Assembly (NCBI GenBank): GCA_038237515.1
Contig: JBBRYP010000001.1
Coordinates: forward strand, 1-64,000
Source: JBBQDZ01 sp038237515
GTDB lineage: Bacteria > Actinomycetota > Thermoleophilia > Gaiellales > Gaiellaceae
Reading direction: 5' to 3'
Length of the DNA stretch: 64,000 nt
The notes under the pieces were generated by a model. That model ran no database searches and had not been told where the DNA came from. It saw only the letters and a program-made list of their open reading frames with translations. How positions within the stretch are numbered: the stretch's first letter is position 1; the number at the start of each line of letters is the position of its first letter. Below, in pieces: positions 45,446 to 52,773 of this stretch. Both the position numbers and the translations under genes were made by a program.

Positions 45446-46398
45446 GCGGGCTCCACGACCGGGGTCCGAACCCGCTGCTCGAGCTCCTCGGCGTACTCCT
45501 CGAGCCGCACGTCGACGATGTCGACGCCGCGGGCGCGCGCGAGCTCCTGATCGAGAGGCGAGGGGTTGAGCTGGACCGCCCAAGACTTGTAGGAGAGCTT
45601 CTGCTCGCCCCACATCCGCCGGAGGATCACCTTCAGGTTGAAGTCGCGCATCGCGTAGCCGAGGAAGAGGAAGTGGCTCTTCTTCAGCTTCGCCGCGAGC
45701 GTCACCGGGATGAGGCTGGAGAGCTCGTAGCGCGCCAGGTAGTCGATGTAGTGATCCTGGGTGATCACGTAGCTGTCGAACTCCTGGGCCAGCGTCTTGC
45801 GGTCGACGAGGCCGTGGATCTTCAGGATCACCGTGCGCTCCTCGAGCGAGATCTCGGCGTACTCGTTCGGACGCTCGATCGGCCGCGCCTCGTCCTCGCC
45901 GTGGGCCCAGTGGAGGAACTTGCCGCGGGACTCGCCGTCGGCGCAGTAGGAGACGAGGTCGTAGGGTTCGCCCTCCGCGTCGAGCGCGCGCTCCATCGCG
46001 TCGTCGTAGTTCGTGGTGACGATCAGCTGGTGGCGCTGGGGCAGCTCCTGCTCCCGGCGGATGGTCGGGATGTCGGCGAGGAACTTGTGGAGGACGGTGG
46101 GCGGGTAGTCGGCGTCGAAGAGCTCGTGGAGCGTTTCGTAGAGCGGCCCCGAGCCGGCCATGATCGCGACGTAGTCGGCGACCCGATCCAGGTCCTGGTC
46201 TTCCTCGGGCGGGTAGTCGAAGTGCTTGGCCAGATGGGCGGCCAGCTCGGTCCCGCTCGGGTAGTACTCGCCTTGCTTCCAGGCGGTGTCCGGAGGGCGT
46301 CCGCAGAGGTTGACGCCCGCGCCGAGGAAGGGCACAACCCGGCCGTCGAGGATCCCCCGGGTGACGAGCTTGTAGTGGGTCTCCGGAACCTCAGGCAT
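45442..46398 (-). CDS. SIR2-like domain protein (possible NADase effector)
   Basis: 318 residues from ATG 46398, starting inside the end of the upstream gene. The N-terminal NAD-binding motif RVVPFLGAGVNLCG (20-33) and LIVTTNYDDAMERALD (~130-145) are hallmarks of the SIR2_2/SIR2-like family, followed by ILKIHGLVDRKTLAQEFDSY with the conserved HG and VITQDHYIDYL. SIR2 domains of this type destroy NAD+ in anti-phage systems such as Thoeris and DSR; that role is inferred here. The C-terminus (LAAKLKKSHFLFLGYAMRDF, NLKVILRRMW) is the usual SIR2-like ending. Middle gene of a three-gene coupled operon. Confidence 0.85.
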
Positions 46399-47824
46399 GC
46401 ACGACCTCGGGCTCCGGCGTGCGTGCCGGCAACGATCCGTCGGCGGGTGCAAGGTCGACCAGTGGCCGCCACACCGGAACCTCCCCCGTGTTGTCGAGGT
46501 ACTCGACGCCGATCGCCATGTAGGAGTCGCGGTAGTCGGGGTCGGGACGGTCGACCGGGATCTCGTTCCACCCGCGCGGACGGATCTCGCCGTCGCGCTC
46601 GTCCGCCGAGTACTCGCAGCGCACCGTCCGGGTGAGAAGCGCGGCGACCGCCGCCTTCACATTCGGCTCGGCAGTGTCGACGAGGCTCGAGTAGTGCACG
46701 TCGGGGTCGGCGCGCATCTGCTCGAGGATCGCCGCCAGCCCGAGAATCGCGCCGCTGGTTCCGAGGCTGCGCGTCCCGGCCACGAACACGCACCAGTGGT
46801 CGCGTCCGAGCGCCCGGGCGAACGGGTTCTCGCAGGCGAGGATCATCGCGCAGGTCGGGAAGTGCCGTTCGTCGAGCTCGAACCGCCGCGCACCCTCCAG
46901 GCCGGGGATCAGGTGGCGGTTCGTGAGCTGCAGGTTGATCGACTGAGAGCCGTAGAACGAGAGCGTGCCTGTTGGGTCGCGCAGGTCGAACGCGAGCGGC
47001 ACGGTCGACGCGGGGTCGGAGAAGCTCCTGAAGATCGGCTCGAAGAGGGCTCCGTGCCAGAAGTTGGTGTCGCCGCCGCCGACGACCACGAGGTCGTGCG
47101 CCGCGAGGAACTGCATGTCGACGCAGTGCTCGGGCCACATGAAGGGGTCGGCCGGGCGCCCGCGGTCGTAGCCGGCACCGCGCAGTGCGACGGCGAGGTG
47201 GGGGAGGTAGACGACGTCCTTGATCGCGAGGGAGTGCTCCGTGTCGTGCGCGGCGCCCGTGAGGTGGCGCTCGAAGCTGTAGGGCTCGAGCGGGATCCCG
47301 AAGGCGCTCGGGTCGACGACGCACTCGGTGCGGGAGCCGCCGCGGCCCCACATGCCGGCCGGGAGCTGATCCTTCCGCGACACGTCTCGCGCCGGGGCCG
47401 CGGTGATCGAGACGGGATTTCGCGCCGTGAGCAGCGACCGCAGTCCTGCCTCGTAGACGTGGTCGATCTTCCGGCCGGCCGCCACCTGGAGGACGGGCGC
47501 TTTCGCGTCGCTGCCCCGCAGGTGGAGGTGGTAGGGCCGGTCGATCGGATCCTTCTCGACCGGCCGGCGGTAGACGAGCGAGAAGACCCAGAACTTGTAG
47601 CGGGGGGAGGAGAGGATGAAGACGGCGAGTACCCCGAGGAAGGCGCCGGCCGCGATGGCGATGTATGCCCAGAGCGGCATGACGATTCCCGAGGCCGAGA
47701 AGACCCCGGCGAGCGTGCCGGCGATCGCGATCGAGTACGGGAAGCTCTTCATCCCGTACCGGCGCACGGGGGCGATCAGGGCCTCGAGAAAACGGCGCAC
47801 GGGGCTCTCCTGCGGCTCGTCCAC
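46391..47824 (-). CDS. Membrane-anchored protein with Rossmann-like domain, first gene of the SIR2/STAND cassette
   Basis: 477 residues from GTG 47824, fixed by a -10 box six bases upstream (leaderless). Two N-terminal membrane helices (YSIAIAGTLAGVFSASGIVM and YIAIAAGAFLGVLAVFILSS), then a ~400-residue cytoplasmic part. It contains AHDLVVVGGGDTNFWHGALF and, ~100 residues later, ILACENPFARALGRDHWCVF with VAGTRSLGTSGAILGLAAIL, a pair of motifs that looks like an uncharacterised nucleotide- or ligand-binding Rossmann-like domain. No enzyme can be named. Overlaps the SIR2-like gene, so the three products are made together at the membrane. Confidence 0.7.
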   Translation of the reverse strand: MDEPQESPVRRFLEALIAPVRRYGMKSFPYSIAIAGTLAGVFSASGIVMPLWAYIAIAAGAFLGVLAVFILSSPRYKFWVFSLVYRRPVEKDPIDRPYHLHLRGSDAKAPVLQVAAGRKIDHVYEAGLRSLLTARNPVSITAAPARDVSRKDQLPAGMWGRGGSRTECVVDPSAFGIPLEPYSFERHLTGAAHDTEHSLAIKDVVYLPHLAVALRGAGYDRGRPADPFMWPEHCVDMQFLAAHDLVVVGGGDTNFWHGALFEPIFRSFSDPASTVPLAFDLRDPTGTLSFYGSQSINLQLTNRHLIPGLEGARRFELDERHFPTCAMILACENPFARALGRDHWCVFVAGTRSLGTSGAILGLAAILEQMRADPDVHYSSLVDTAEPNVKAAVAALLTRTVRCEYSADERDGEIRPRGWNEIPVDRPDPDYRDSYMAIGVEYLDNTGEVPVWRPLVDLAPADGSLPARTPEPEVVHA

Positions 47825-47830
47825 AGTCCG

Positions 47831-47836
47831 ATTGTA
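47831..47836 (-). promoter_or_regulatory. -10 box of the SIR2/STAND cassette (leaderless)
   Basis: Minus strand TACAAT, six bases (CGGACT), then GTG 47824. It places the start 12 codons downstream of the longest frame. Confidence 0.6.
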
Positions 47837-47902
47837 GGTCGCTCGTGCCGTTGTGCCCACGGCCGCGGCACGACCCGCCGGACGCCGGGTTGCGGTGCGT
47901 CG

Positions 47903-48319
47903 TTACAGGGATTCCGGGGCCAGGCGCTCAGCGAGCGCCTCGAGCACCTTGATCCGGATCTCGGGCGAGCGCTGGAGCAGCGTCCGGAAGTCGCGATCGG
48001 TGACGACGAGCACGTCGAGAGGGGACGTCGCCGTCACGGTCGCCGTCCGCGGCGAGCGGGAGATGAGCGCGATCTCGCCGAGGAAGTCGCCCGGCCCCAG
48101 CGTGTTCAGCTTGCGGCCGCGCCGGGCGACCTCCGCCGTCCCATCGAGCAGGACGAAGAACTCGCGTCCGCGCTCGCCCTCGCGAGTGAGCTCCTGACCC
48201 TCCGGCAGGTCGATCTCATCGGCGATGCCGGCAACCTGTGCGAGCTCCGCACGGGAGCAGCGGGCGAAGAGCGGAACCTCCTTCAGGAGATCGATCTTCG
48301 CGTTGCGGCGCAGCGCCAC
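47903..48319 (-). CDS. Cyclic-nucleotide-binding domain protein
   Basis: 138 residues from GTG 48319 (leaderless spacing). A single cNMP-binding beta roll: LLKEVPLFARCSRAELAQVA, EGQELTREGERGREFFVLLD and a phosphate-binding cassette GDFLGEIALISRSPRTATVT with the expected Glu and Arg. There is no DNA-binding helix-turn-helix, so it is a stand-alone sensor or adaptor rather than a Crp-type regulator. Confidence 0.85.
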   Translation of the reverse strand: MALRRNAKIDLLKEVPLFARCSRAELAQVAGIADEIDLPEGQELTREGERGREFFVLLDGTAEVARRGRKLNTLGPGDFLGEIALISRSPRTATVTATSPLDVLVVTDRDFRTLLQRSPEIRIKVLEALAERLAPESL

Positions 48320-48325
48320 GAGCTG

Positions 48326-48331
48326 AGTCTA
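48326..48331 (-). promoter_or_regulatory. -10 box of the cyclic-nucleotide-binding gene (leaderless)
   Basis: Minus strand TAGACT, six bases, GTG 48319. The hexamer and spacing are identical to the MOSC gene at 34748. Confidence 0.6.
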
Positions 48332-48407
48332 AGCCGTCGCCTGCGAGTCACGAAACCGAGCCGGCTCAGCGTTCGTATCCCTTGGCATCCGCCCGAGGAG
48401 GAGTCCG

Positions 48408-49133
48408 ATGCCGCGTCGTGTCCTGCTGCTCGTCCCGCTCGCGCTCGTCGTCGCAGCCGCGCTCGCCGCGGCGCTCGCGCACGCCGGTGCGCGGGACAAC
48501 CCGAAGCTCGTCGCCACCGTCGGGCCCGGCTTCACGATCTCGGTCGTGGACGCTTCGGGCGCGCCGGCGAAGCAGCTCGACCCGGGGACCTACGACATCG
48601 AGGTGCGCGACCAGGCGGCGATCCACGACTTCCACCTGCTCGGAACGACCGTCGACCAGGCGACCGACGTGCCCTTCGTCGGCACCGTGACCTGGACAAT
48701 CACTCTCGCGGCGGGCTCCTACCATTATCAGTGCGACCCGCACGCCGCGACGATGAACGGCGAATTCACGGTCGGCAGCACGCCTCCGCCTCCGCCGCCT
48801 CCGCCTCCGCCTCCGCCTCCGCTGCCGCCTCCGCGCCCGCCGACGCCGAAGGTCGCGAAGCTCACCGCCTCGGTCGGCCCGGGAGGCTCGATCTCACTGC
48901 GCAGTGGGACGGTGAGGGCACGCTCTCTCGACGCGGGCACCTACCGGATCACGGTGCGAGACTTGACCGCGAAGGACAACTTCCACCTCAGCGGCCCCGG
49001 CGTGAACCGCAGGACGCCTGTTGCCGGGAAGTCGACCGGCGTCTGGACCGTGAGCCTCCGAAGCGGAACCTACGCCTACCGCTCCGACGCCCACCCATCG
49101 CTGAAGGGCTCCGTGAAGGTCGCCCGCGTCTAG
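48408..49133 (+). CDS. Secreted tandem cupredoxin-like protein
   Basis: 241 residues. Signal peptide MPRRVLLLVPLALVVAAALA with cleavage after AHAGA. Domain 1 (~30-120) has type 1 copper ligands: His in AIHDFHLLG, Cys and His in YHYQCDPHAATM and the trailing Met. A run of 13 Pro plus more forms a stiff linker. Domain 2 (~148-241) repeats the fold (DNFHLSGPG ... YAYRSDAHPSLKG), but the Cys is Ser and the Met is Leu, so it should not bind copper in the usual way. Likely an exported electron carrier or copper-binding protein with one degenerate domain. Confidence 0.8.
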   Translation: MPRRVLLLVPLALVVAAALAAALAHAGARDNPKLVATVGPGFTISVVDASGAPAKQLDPGTYDIEVRDQAAIHDFHLLGTTVDQATDVPFVGTVTWTITLAAGSYHYQCDPHAATMNGEFTVGSTPPPPPPPPPPPPPLPPPRPPTPKVAKLTASVGPGGSISLRSGTVRARSLDAGTYRITVRDLTAKDNFHLSGPGVNRRTPVAGKSTGVWTVSLRSGTYAYRSDAHPSLKGSVKVARV

Positions 49134-49141
49134 CTCGGGGC

Positions 49142-50098
49142 CTAGCTGCCGCTGACCCGGCGTGCGGGCTTCGTCAGGCCCGCACCAGGCCCGCCGGCGG
49201 CGTGAATGTCGGCCTGGCGGTCGAGCTCGGAGTTCAGCTCGGCCCCGAACAGCAGCGCGAATGCGGAGTAGTTGAGCCAGAGTAGGAGGATGACGCCGCT
49301 CGCGATCGTCCCGTAGGTCTTCGTGTAGTGCCCGGCGAAGGTCACGTAGAGGGCGAAGAGGCCGGAGAGGCCGAGCCAGAGGATGCCGCCGACGAAGGAG
49401 CCGGGCGTCACCCACTTCCAGCTCCGCTGCTCCCGGTTCGGGGCGAGCCAGTAGACGAAGGCGAAGAAGAGCAGGATCGCCGCAAAGGCGATCGGCCAGC
49501 GAAGGATGTCCCAGACGACGTTGAACGAGTTGCCGAGCCCGGCCTTCTTCGTGATCGCCTCGCCGAGCTTGCCGCCGACTACGATCAGGAGGAAGAGGCC
49601 CGCGGTCGCGATTCCGCTGAGGACGACGAGCACGATCGCGATCGCCCGGACTCTCCAGAACGGCCGTGTCTCCAGCCGGTCGTAGGCGCGGTTGACGGCC
49701 TTGATCACCGCCCCCATGGCCCCGCTCGCGGCCCACACTGCGCCGAAGAACCCCACGAGGAACGCCACCGCCTTCGTTCCGCCGCCCTGCGAGTCGTGAC
49801 GGAGCGTCTCGATGAAGCGGATCACGCCATTCGGTGCGACCGTCCCGATCAGGCTCTCGACCGCGTGGAAGAGGTGGAAGATGCTGAGCAGGCCGACGAG
49901 GAACGCCATGGCCGGGAAGAAGGCGAGAAGCGAGCTGTAGGCGACCTCCTGGGACAGTCCCATGCAGTCGTCCTTCAGGAACTCCCCGAGCGTCCGCTTG
50001 AGAGCGGCCAGCCATTCGCGCGCGGAAAGGCGCTCAGGCCCCTTCGGGACCTGCCCGACCTCGGGCCGGTTTCCGGCTGGCTCAGTCGCGGTCGACAA
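49142..50098 (-). CDS. YihY/BrkB-family membrane protein
   Basis: 318 residues. The family opening LKRTLGEFLKDDCMGLSQEV and AYSSLLAFFPAMAFLVGLLS; six hydrophobic segments; GVILLLWLNYSAFALLFGAE is the conserved last-helix motif. Inner-membrane protein of unknown transport or envelope role. Last gene of a five-gene leftward operon of small envelope proteins; overlaps the DUF3618 gene by 17 bases. Confidence 0.9.
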   Translation of the reverse strand: MSTATEPAGNRPEVGQVPKGPERLSAREWLAALKRTLGEFLKDDCMGLSQEVAYSSLLAFFPAMAFLVGLLSIFHLFHAVESLIGTVAPNGVIRFIETLRHDSQGGGTKAVAFLVGFFGAVWAASGAMGAVIKAVNRAYDRLETRPFWRVRAIAIVLVVLSGIATAGLFLLIVVGGKLGEAITKKAGLGNSFNVVWDILRWPIAFAAILLFFAFVYWLAPNREQRSWKWVTPGSFVGGILWLGLSGLFALYVTFAGHYTKTYGTIASGVILLLWLNYSAFALLFGAELNSELDRQADIHAAGGPGAGLTKPARRVSGS

Positions 50099-50366
50099 CG
50101 GCGAAGCGGCCCAGTCGCGCGAACTCGGTGCCCTCGCGTCCGCGCCGCGCGAGCAGGCGCATCGTGGCGCCGATGCCGCCCGCGAGGACGAAGCCGGCGC
50201 CTAGAGCTGCACCCGCCACGGCGGGCAGCCGCGCGCGGAGCTTTCCTGCGATGTCGGTTGCCTCGGAGACCGCCTGGCGCAAGGAGTCGACGGCGGTCGC
50301 GAGGCCGTCGCGCTCGACCTCGATCTCACGCCGCACCTGCTCCGGGGTCCGCTGCTCAGGCGGCAT
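50082..50366 (-). CDS. DUF3618 family protein
   Basis: 94 residues. RTPEQVRREIEVERDGLATA is the DUF3618 signature (a short helix that begins with TPEQ and I-ERTR-like spacing), followed by one membrane helix (AGAALGAGFVLAGGIGATMR). Commonly encoded next to holin-like and DUF4235-like genes in actinobacteria, as here. Function unknown. Confidence 0.78.
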   Translation of the reverse strand: MPPEQRTPEQVRREIEVERDGLATAVDSLRQAVSEATDIAGKLRARLPAVAGAALGAGFVLAGGIGATMRLLARRGREGTEFARLGRFAVVDRD

Positions 50367-50760
50367 CGGGCTTCGCTTTCAGAGCCTGGGTCGTCAATTT
50401 CGCCTCCTCGATCGCCTGTTTGGGTACCGGCGGCGTGCCCTTCCTGATCGCGCGGAGCGCGAGGACGGCGAGCAGCAGCACGATCAGCAGGAGCGCGGCC
50501 GTCACGATCAGGAGGGCGAGCCAGGTCGACATCGCAGTCGCGAGCGCCGCCGCTCCCGTTGCCAGGCCGAAGCCGAGTGCGAAGAGGCCGAAAACGAGCG
50601 CGCCGATCGCGAGCCCGATGCCGAGCCCGAGCGAGGCCAGCTTGCGCTTCAGCTCGAGGGCGGCGAGCTCGAGCTCGAGGCGCGCGATCGCGCTGGCGCG
50701 CTCGGCGACCGTCTTGGCGGCCGCGCCCAATCCTTGGGAATCAGCTCCGGGGGTGTGCAT
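50356..50760 (-). CDS. Phage-holin-superfamily (holin-X-like) membrane protein
   Basis: 134 residues. An N-terminal amphipathic helix (AERASAIARLELELAALELK) and two long membrane helices (LGLGIGLAIGALVFGLFALG and WLALLIVTAALLLIVLLLAV), the layout of the actinobacterial holin-X / phage holin III superfamily. No lysin is nearby, so this is an envelope protein rather than a phage gene. Overlaps both neighbours. Confidence 0.8.
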   Translation of the reverse strand: MHTPGADSQGLGAAAKTVAERASAIARLELELAALELKRKLASLGLGIGLAIGALVFGLFALGFGLATGAAALATAMSTWLALLIVTAALLLIVLLLAVLALRAIRKGTPPVPKQAIEEAKLTTQALKAKPDAA

Positions 50761-51097
50761 GCCCTCTCCAGTCGATCACCTTCGCGAGGAGGACGCCTGC
50801 GGCGAGCGCTACCCCCACAATGAGGAACGGGCTCGGCCCCCCGCCGCCCTTTCTCGGCCGCGAGCCGAGCTGGGGACCGGCGGGAGCGACCACCACGGTG
50901 TCCGGTTGCTGGTTGCGCGGCGCCTCGCCCCGCGCCCGCTTCGCCATCAGGCTCGGCTTGAGCTTGCGCAGAAACGCGGCGTCCTCTGCCAGGAGCTCGG
51001 CCAGCTTCGCCTGCGCACCACCCTTCGCGGCGGCGCCCTGCGCGAGCTCCTGGAGACGCGCTGCGCCCCGGTCGATGAGTTGGTCGACCTTGTTCAC
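50741..51097 (-). CDS. Small membrane-associated protein of the envelope operon
   Basis: 118 residues from GTG 51097, overlapping the previous stop (GTGA). A helical N-terminus (NKVDQLIDRGAARLQELAQG), a charged middle, and one C-terminal membrane helix (SPFLIVGVALAAGVLLAKVI) followed by DWRGHAHPRS. Unknown family. The much longer frame upstream is antisense to argR. Confidence 0.65.
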   Translation of the reverse strand: MNKVDQLIDRGAARLQELAQGAAAKGGAQAKLAELLAEDAAFLRKLKPSLMAKRARGEAPRNQQPDTVVVAPAGPQLGSRPRKGGGGPSPFLIVGVALAAGVLLAKVIDWRGHAHPRS

Positions 51098-51213
51098 GCT
51101 TTCTTCGTGGGCGGGTCCTCGCCCGTGGCGATCCGCCAGACGGCGGCGCTCGCTCGTCGCGCCGCGATCACGCTGACCGCGGAGAGGATGGCCCAGAGTC
51201 CTTTTCTCAACAT
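51094..51213 (-). CDS. 39-residue DUF4235-like small protein
   Basis: ATG 51213 to TGA 51094. Sequence MLRKGLWAILSAVSVIAARR then ASAAVWRIATGEDPPTKKA. The ending WRxxTGEDPP is typical of DUF4235-type small actinobacterial membrane proteins, which gives confidence despite the size. First gene of the leftward envelope operon, divergent from argR with 55 bases between starts. Confidence 0.7.
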   Translation of the reverse strand: MLRKGLWAILSAVSVIAARRASAAVWRIATGEDPPTKKA

Positions 51214-51259
51214 GGAAGGTCCGTTGCCGAGGATATCCACCTCGAAACCTTCGGCTACC

Positions 51260-51265
51260 TATGCT
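51260..51265 (+). promoter_or_regulatory. -10 box of argR
   Basis: TATGCT, six bases, GTG 51272; the ATG at 51269 lies between. If the gene is leaderless, translation starts at GTG 51272, the second codon of the longer frame. Confidence 0.45.
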
Positions 51266-51268
51266 CGC

Positions 51269-51748
51269 ATGGTGCAGCACGACGGCAGACGGCTCCCGAA
51301 GGCCGAGCGCCAGCGTCTGATCGGGAGTCTCGTCGCTCGCCGCAGGATCGGAACGCAGCTGGAGCTGCTGGAGGCGCTGGCCGCCGCCGGCTGCGTCGTC
51401 ACCCAGGCGACGATCTCGCGAGACATGCGGGAGCTCGAGCTCGAGAAGGTGCGCGATCCGGTCGGCCGGCTCCGCTACGCGACGCCGCAGCGCGCGCACC
51501 GCTCCGATCCGCGCGCGGCTCTCGCCGCGATCCTCGAGCAGTTCGGGCGCGAGGCTTCCGCCGCCCAGAACATCGTCGTCGTCGTCTCCGAGCTCGGAAG
51601 CGCTCCGGCGATCGCCCGCGCACTCGACCGTTTCGCCCATCCGAGGATCGTCGGCACCCTGGCCGGAGACGACACCTGCCTCGTGATCGCACGAAGCGCC
51701 ACCGACGCCCGCGCGCTGGCGGGTGAGCTCTCCGGCCTGATCGGCTGA
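51269..51748 (+). CDS. argR: Arginine repressor
   Basis: 159 residues from ATG 51269 (or 158 from GTG 51272). N-terminal winged helix: QRLIGSLVARRRIGTQLELL and the diagnostic VTQATISRDMRELELEKV. C-terminal oligomerisation and arginine-binding domain: IVVVVSELGSAPAIARALDR and GTLAGDDTCLVIARSATDAR with the GTxxGDD motif that binds arginine. Represses arginine biosynthesis genes when arginine is plentiful. No arg biosynthesis genes lie in this window. Confidence 0.93.
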   Translation: MVQHDGRRLPKAERQRLIGSLVARRRIGTQLELLEALAAAGCVVTQATISRDMRELELEKVRDPVGRLRYATPQRAHRSDPRAALAAILEQFGREASAAQNIVVVVSELGSAPAIARALDRFAHPRIVGTLAGDDTCLVIARSATDARALAGELSGLIG

Positions 51749-51754
51749 GCGTGC

Positions 51755-51791
51755 GGGAACCCGAAGGTTCCCCCACGGACCCTCCGGGTCC
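51755..51791. terminator. Two hairpins between converging genes
   Basis: GGGAACC-CGAA-GGTTCCC (51755-51772) and GGACCC-TCC-GGGTCC (51777-51791), both perfect stems. They lie between argR and the opposing DUF2171-like gene and probably terminate both, without clear T tracts. Confidence 0.6.
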
Positions 51792-51814
51792 TGGAACGCG
51801 TGGGTTCGGCCCGC

Positions 51815-52111
51815 TTACTCCGGCAGGATCTCCTCGCCCGGCGGGGTTCCCGTCCATTCCTCGAGGCCCTCCGCCTCCTGCGCCGAGAGCGTCAGCTCGA
51901 CCTGCCCCTCGGTGATCGGGCCGACCCGCTCCGCGGCTACGTAGCGCATGCGCTTCAGCAGCCCGACCGAGATCACGAGGCCGTTGAAGATGTCCGCCGT
52001 CGAGTCGCCGACCGTCTCCTCGATGTGGCCGACCTTCGAGCCGTCGTTCGCGACGACGCTCCAGCCGCGCTCGACGACCTTCCACGAACTGGGATCGGCG
52101 CCTTGACTCAC
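51815..52111 (-). CDS. DUF2171/PRC-barrel-like protein
   Basis: 98 residues. SSWKVVERGWSVVANDGSKV followed by GHIEETVGDSTADIFNGLVI has the beta-barrel pattern of PRC-like/DUF2171 proteins (a V-x-S-x-DG-x-xVG-x-V-x-x signature). Small soluble protein, function unknown. Overlaps by four bases with the end of the upstream gene. Confidence 0.65.
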   Translation of the reverse strand: MSQGADPSSWKVVERGWSVVANDGSKVGHIEETVGDSTADIFNGLVISVGLLKRMRYVAAERVGPITEGQVELTLSAQEAEGLEEWTGTPPGEEILPE

Positions 52112-52749
52112 ACGGCCTTCCCGCCGACGTACCAGACAGGCCCCTGCGTCGCGACCGGCCGGGTGTCGGAGAGCGCGCGCAGCACGCGGATCTCGCCTCT
52201 GATCCCCTCGGCGTCGAGGCGCTCGAGGCAGCGCCGCACCATCTGCGGCGAGGCCCCGTAGCCGAAGCGCCGGGCGCAGCGGAAGCGAAAGCCCGGTTTC
52301 CCGCCGAAGCGGGCTGGGTTGATCGGCGCCAGCAGCAGGGCCCCTCGATCCAGGTAGTCCGTGGAGAGGAGCTCGACCTCGCAGTACAGGTCGCTCCAGT
52401 CCTCGGGAAGCGCGTCGAGCTCGGCCGACCAGGACCCGGCGAGCGTGGCGCGGCTCGTGGGCGGCTTCACGGTTGCCTCGTCGCTCGCGAGCAGCTCCAG
52501 CGTTCCCTCGATCCGCTCGTCGTCGAGCCGCGCGAGCGCACGTTCGACGGCGCCGGGGGACGGGCCCGCGCCACTGCGGGCGGCGAAGAAGCGGATCCGA
52601 TTTCTGCGGCGGCCGGGCATCAGGGGAGCGAGCAGCGCGGCGGCTCGATCCGAGCGTCCCGAGTCGCTCACGGTCAGGGAAACGCGGGCGTCGCTCCAGT
52701 CGGGTGGTAGCCGCCCGACGATCCCCCGCCAGTCCCCGACGAGTCCCAC
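52108..52749 (-). CDS. Protein with two tandem ~95-residue repeats, unknown function
   Basis: 213 residues from GTG 52749 (leaderless spacing; ATG 52761 is inside the -10 box). It consists of two similar halves. Each has LPxDWSD, then an acidic strand, DRxAxLLAPxxPxR, FRxAR/FFAARxGxGxSP, a helix VxRxLxRLDxExIxGxxxLL. Half 1 runs ~1-95 and half 2 ~105-205, ending VWYVGGKAV. No known domain is recognised. Probably conserved in related actinobacteria. Confidence 0.7.
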   Translation of the reverse strand: MGLVGDWRGIVGRLPPDWSDARVSLTVSDSGRSDRAAALLAPLMPGRRRNRIRFFAARSGAGPSPGAVERALARLDDERIEGTLELLASDEATVKPPTSRATLAGSWSAELDALPEDWSDLYCEVELLSTDYLDRGALLLAPINPARFGGKPGFRFRCARRFGYGASPQMVRRCLERLDAEGIRGEIRVLRALSDTRPVATQGPVWYVGGKAV

Positions 52750-52756
52750 GGCACGC

Positions 52757-52766
52757 AGCATAAACT
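52757..52766. promoter_or_regulatory. Back-to-back overlapping -10 boxes
   Basis: AGCATAAACT contains TATGCT on the minus strand (52762-52757, seven bases to GTG 52749) and TAAACT on the plus strand (52761-52766, seven bases to GTG 52774). Two leaderless genes diverge from hexamers that share two base pairs. Confidence 0.6.
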
Positions 52767-52773
52767 CCGGCCG

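Noticed and set aside
50356..50760. Phage holin suggesting a prophage
   Set aside because: Neighbours are DUF3618, YihY and DUF4235-like envelope genes; no lysin or other phage genes.
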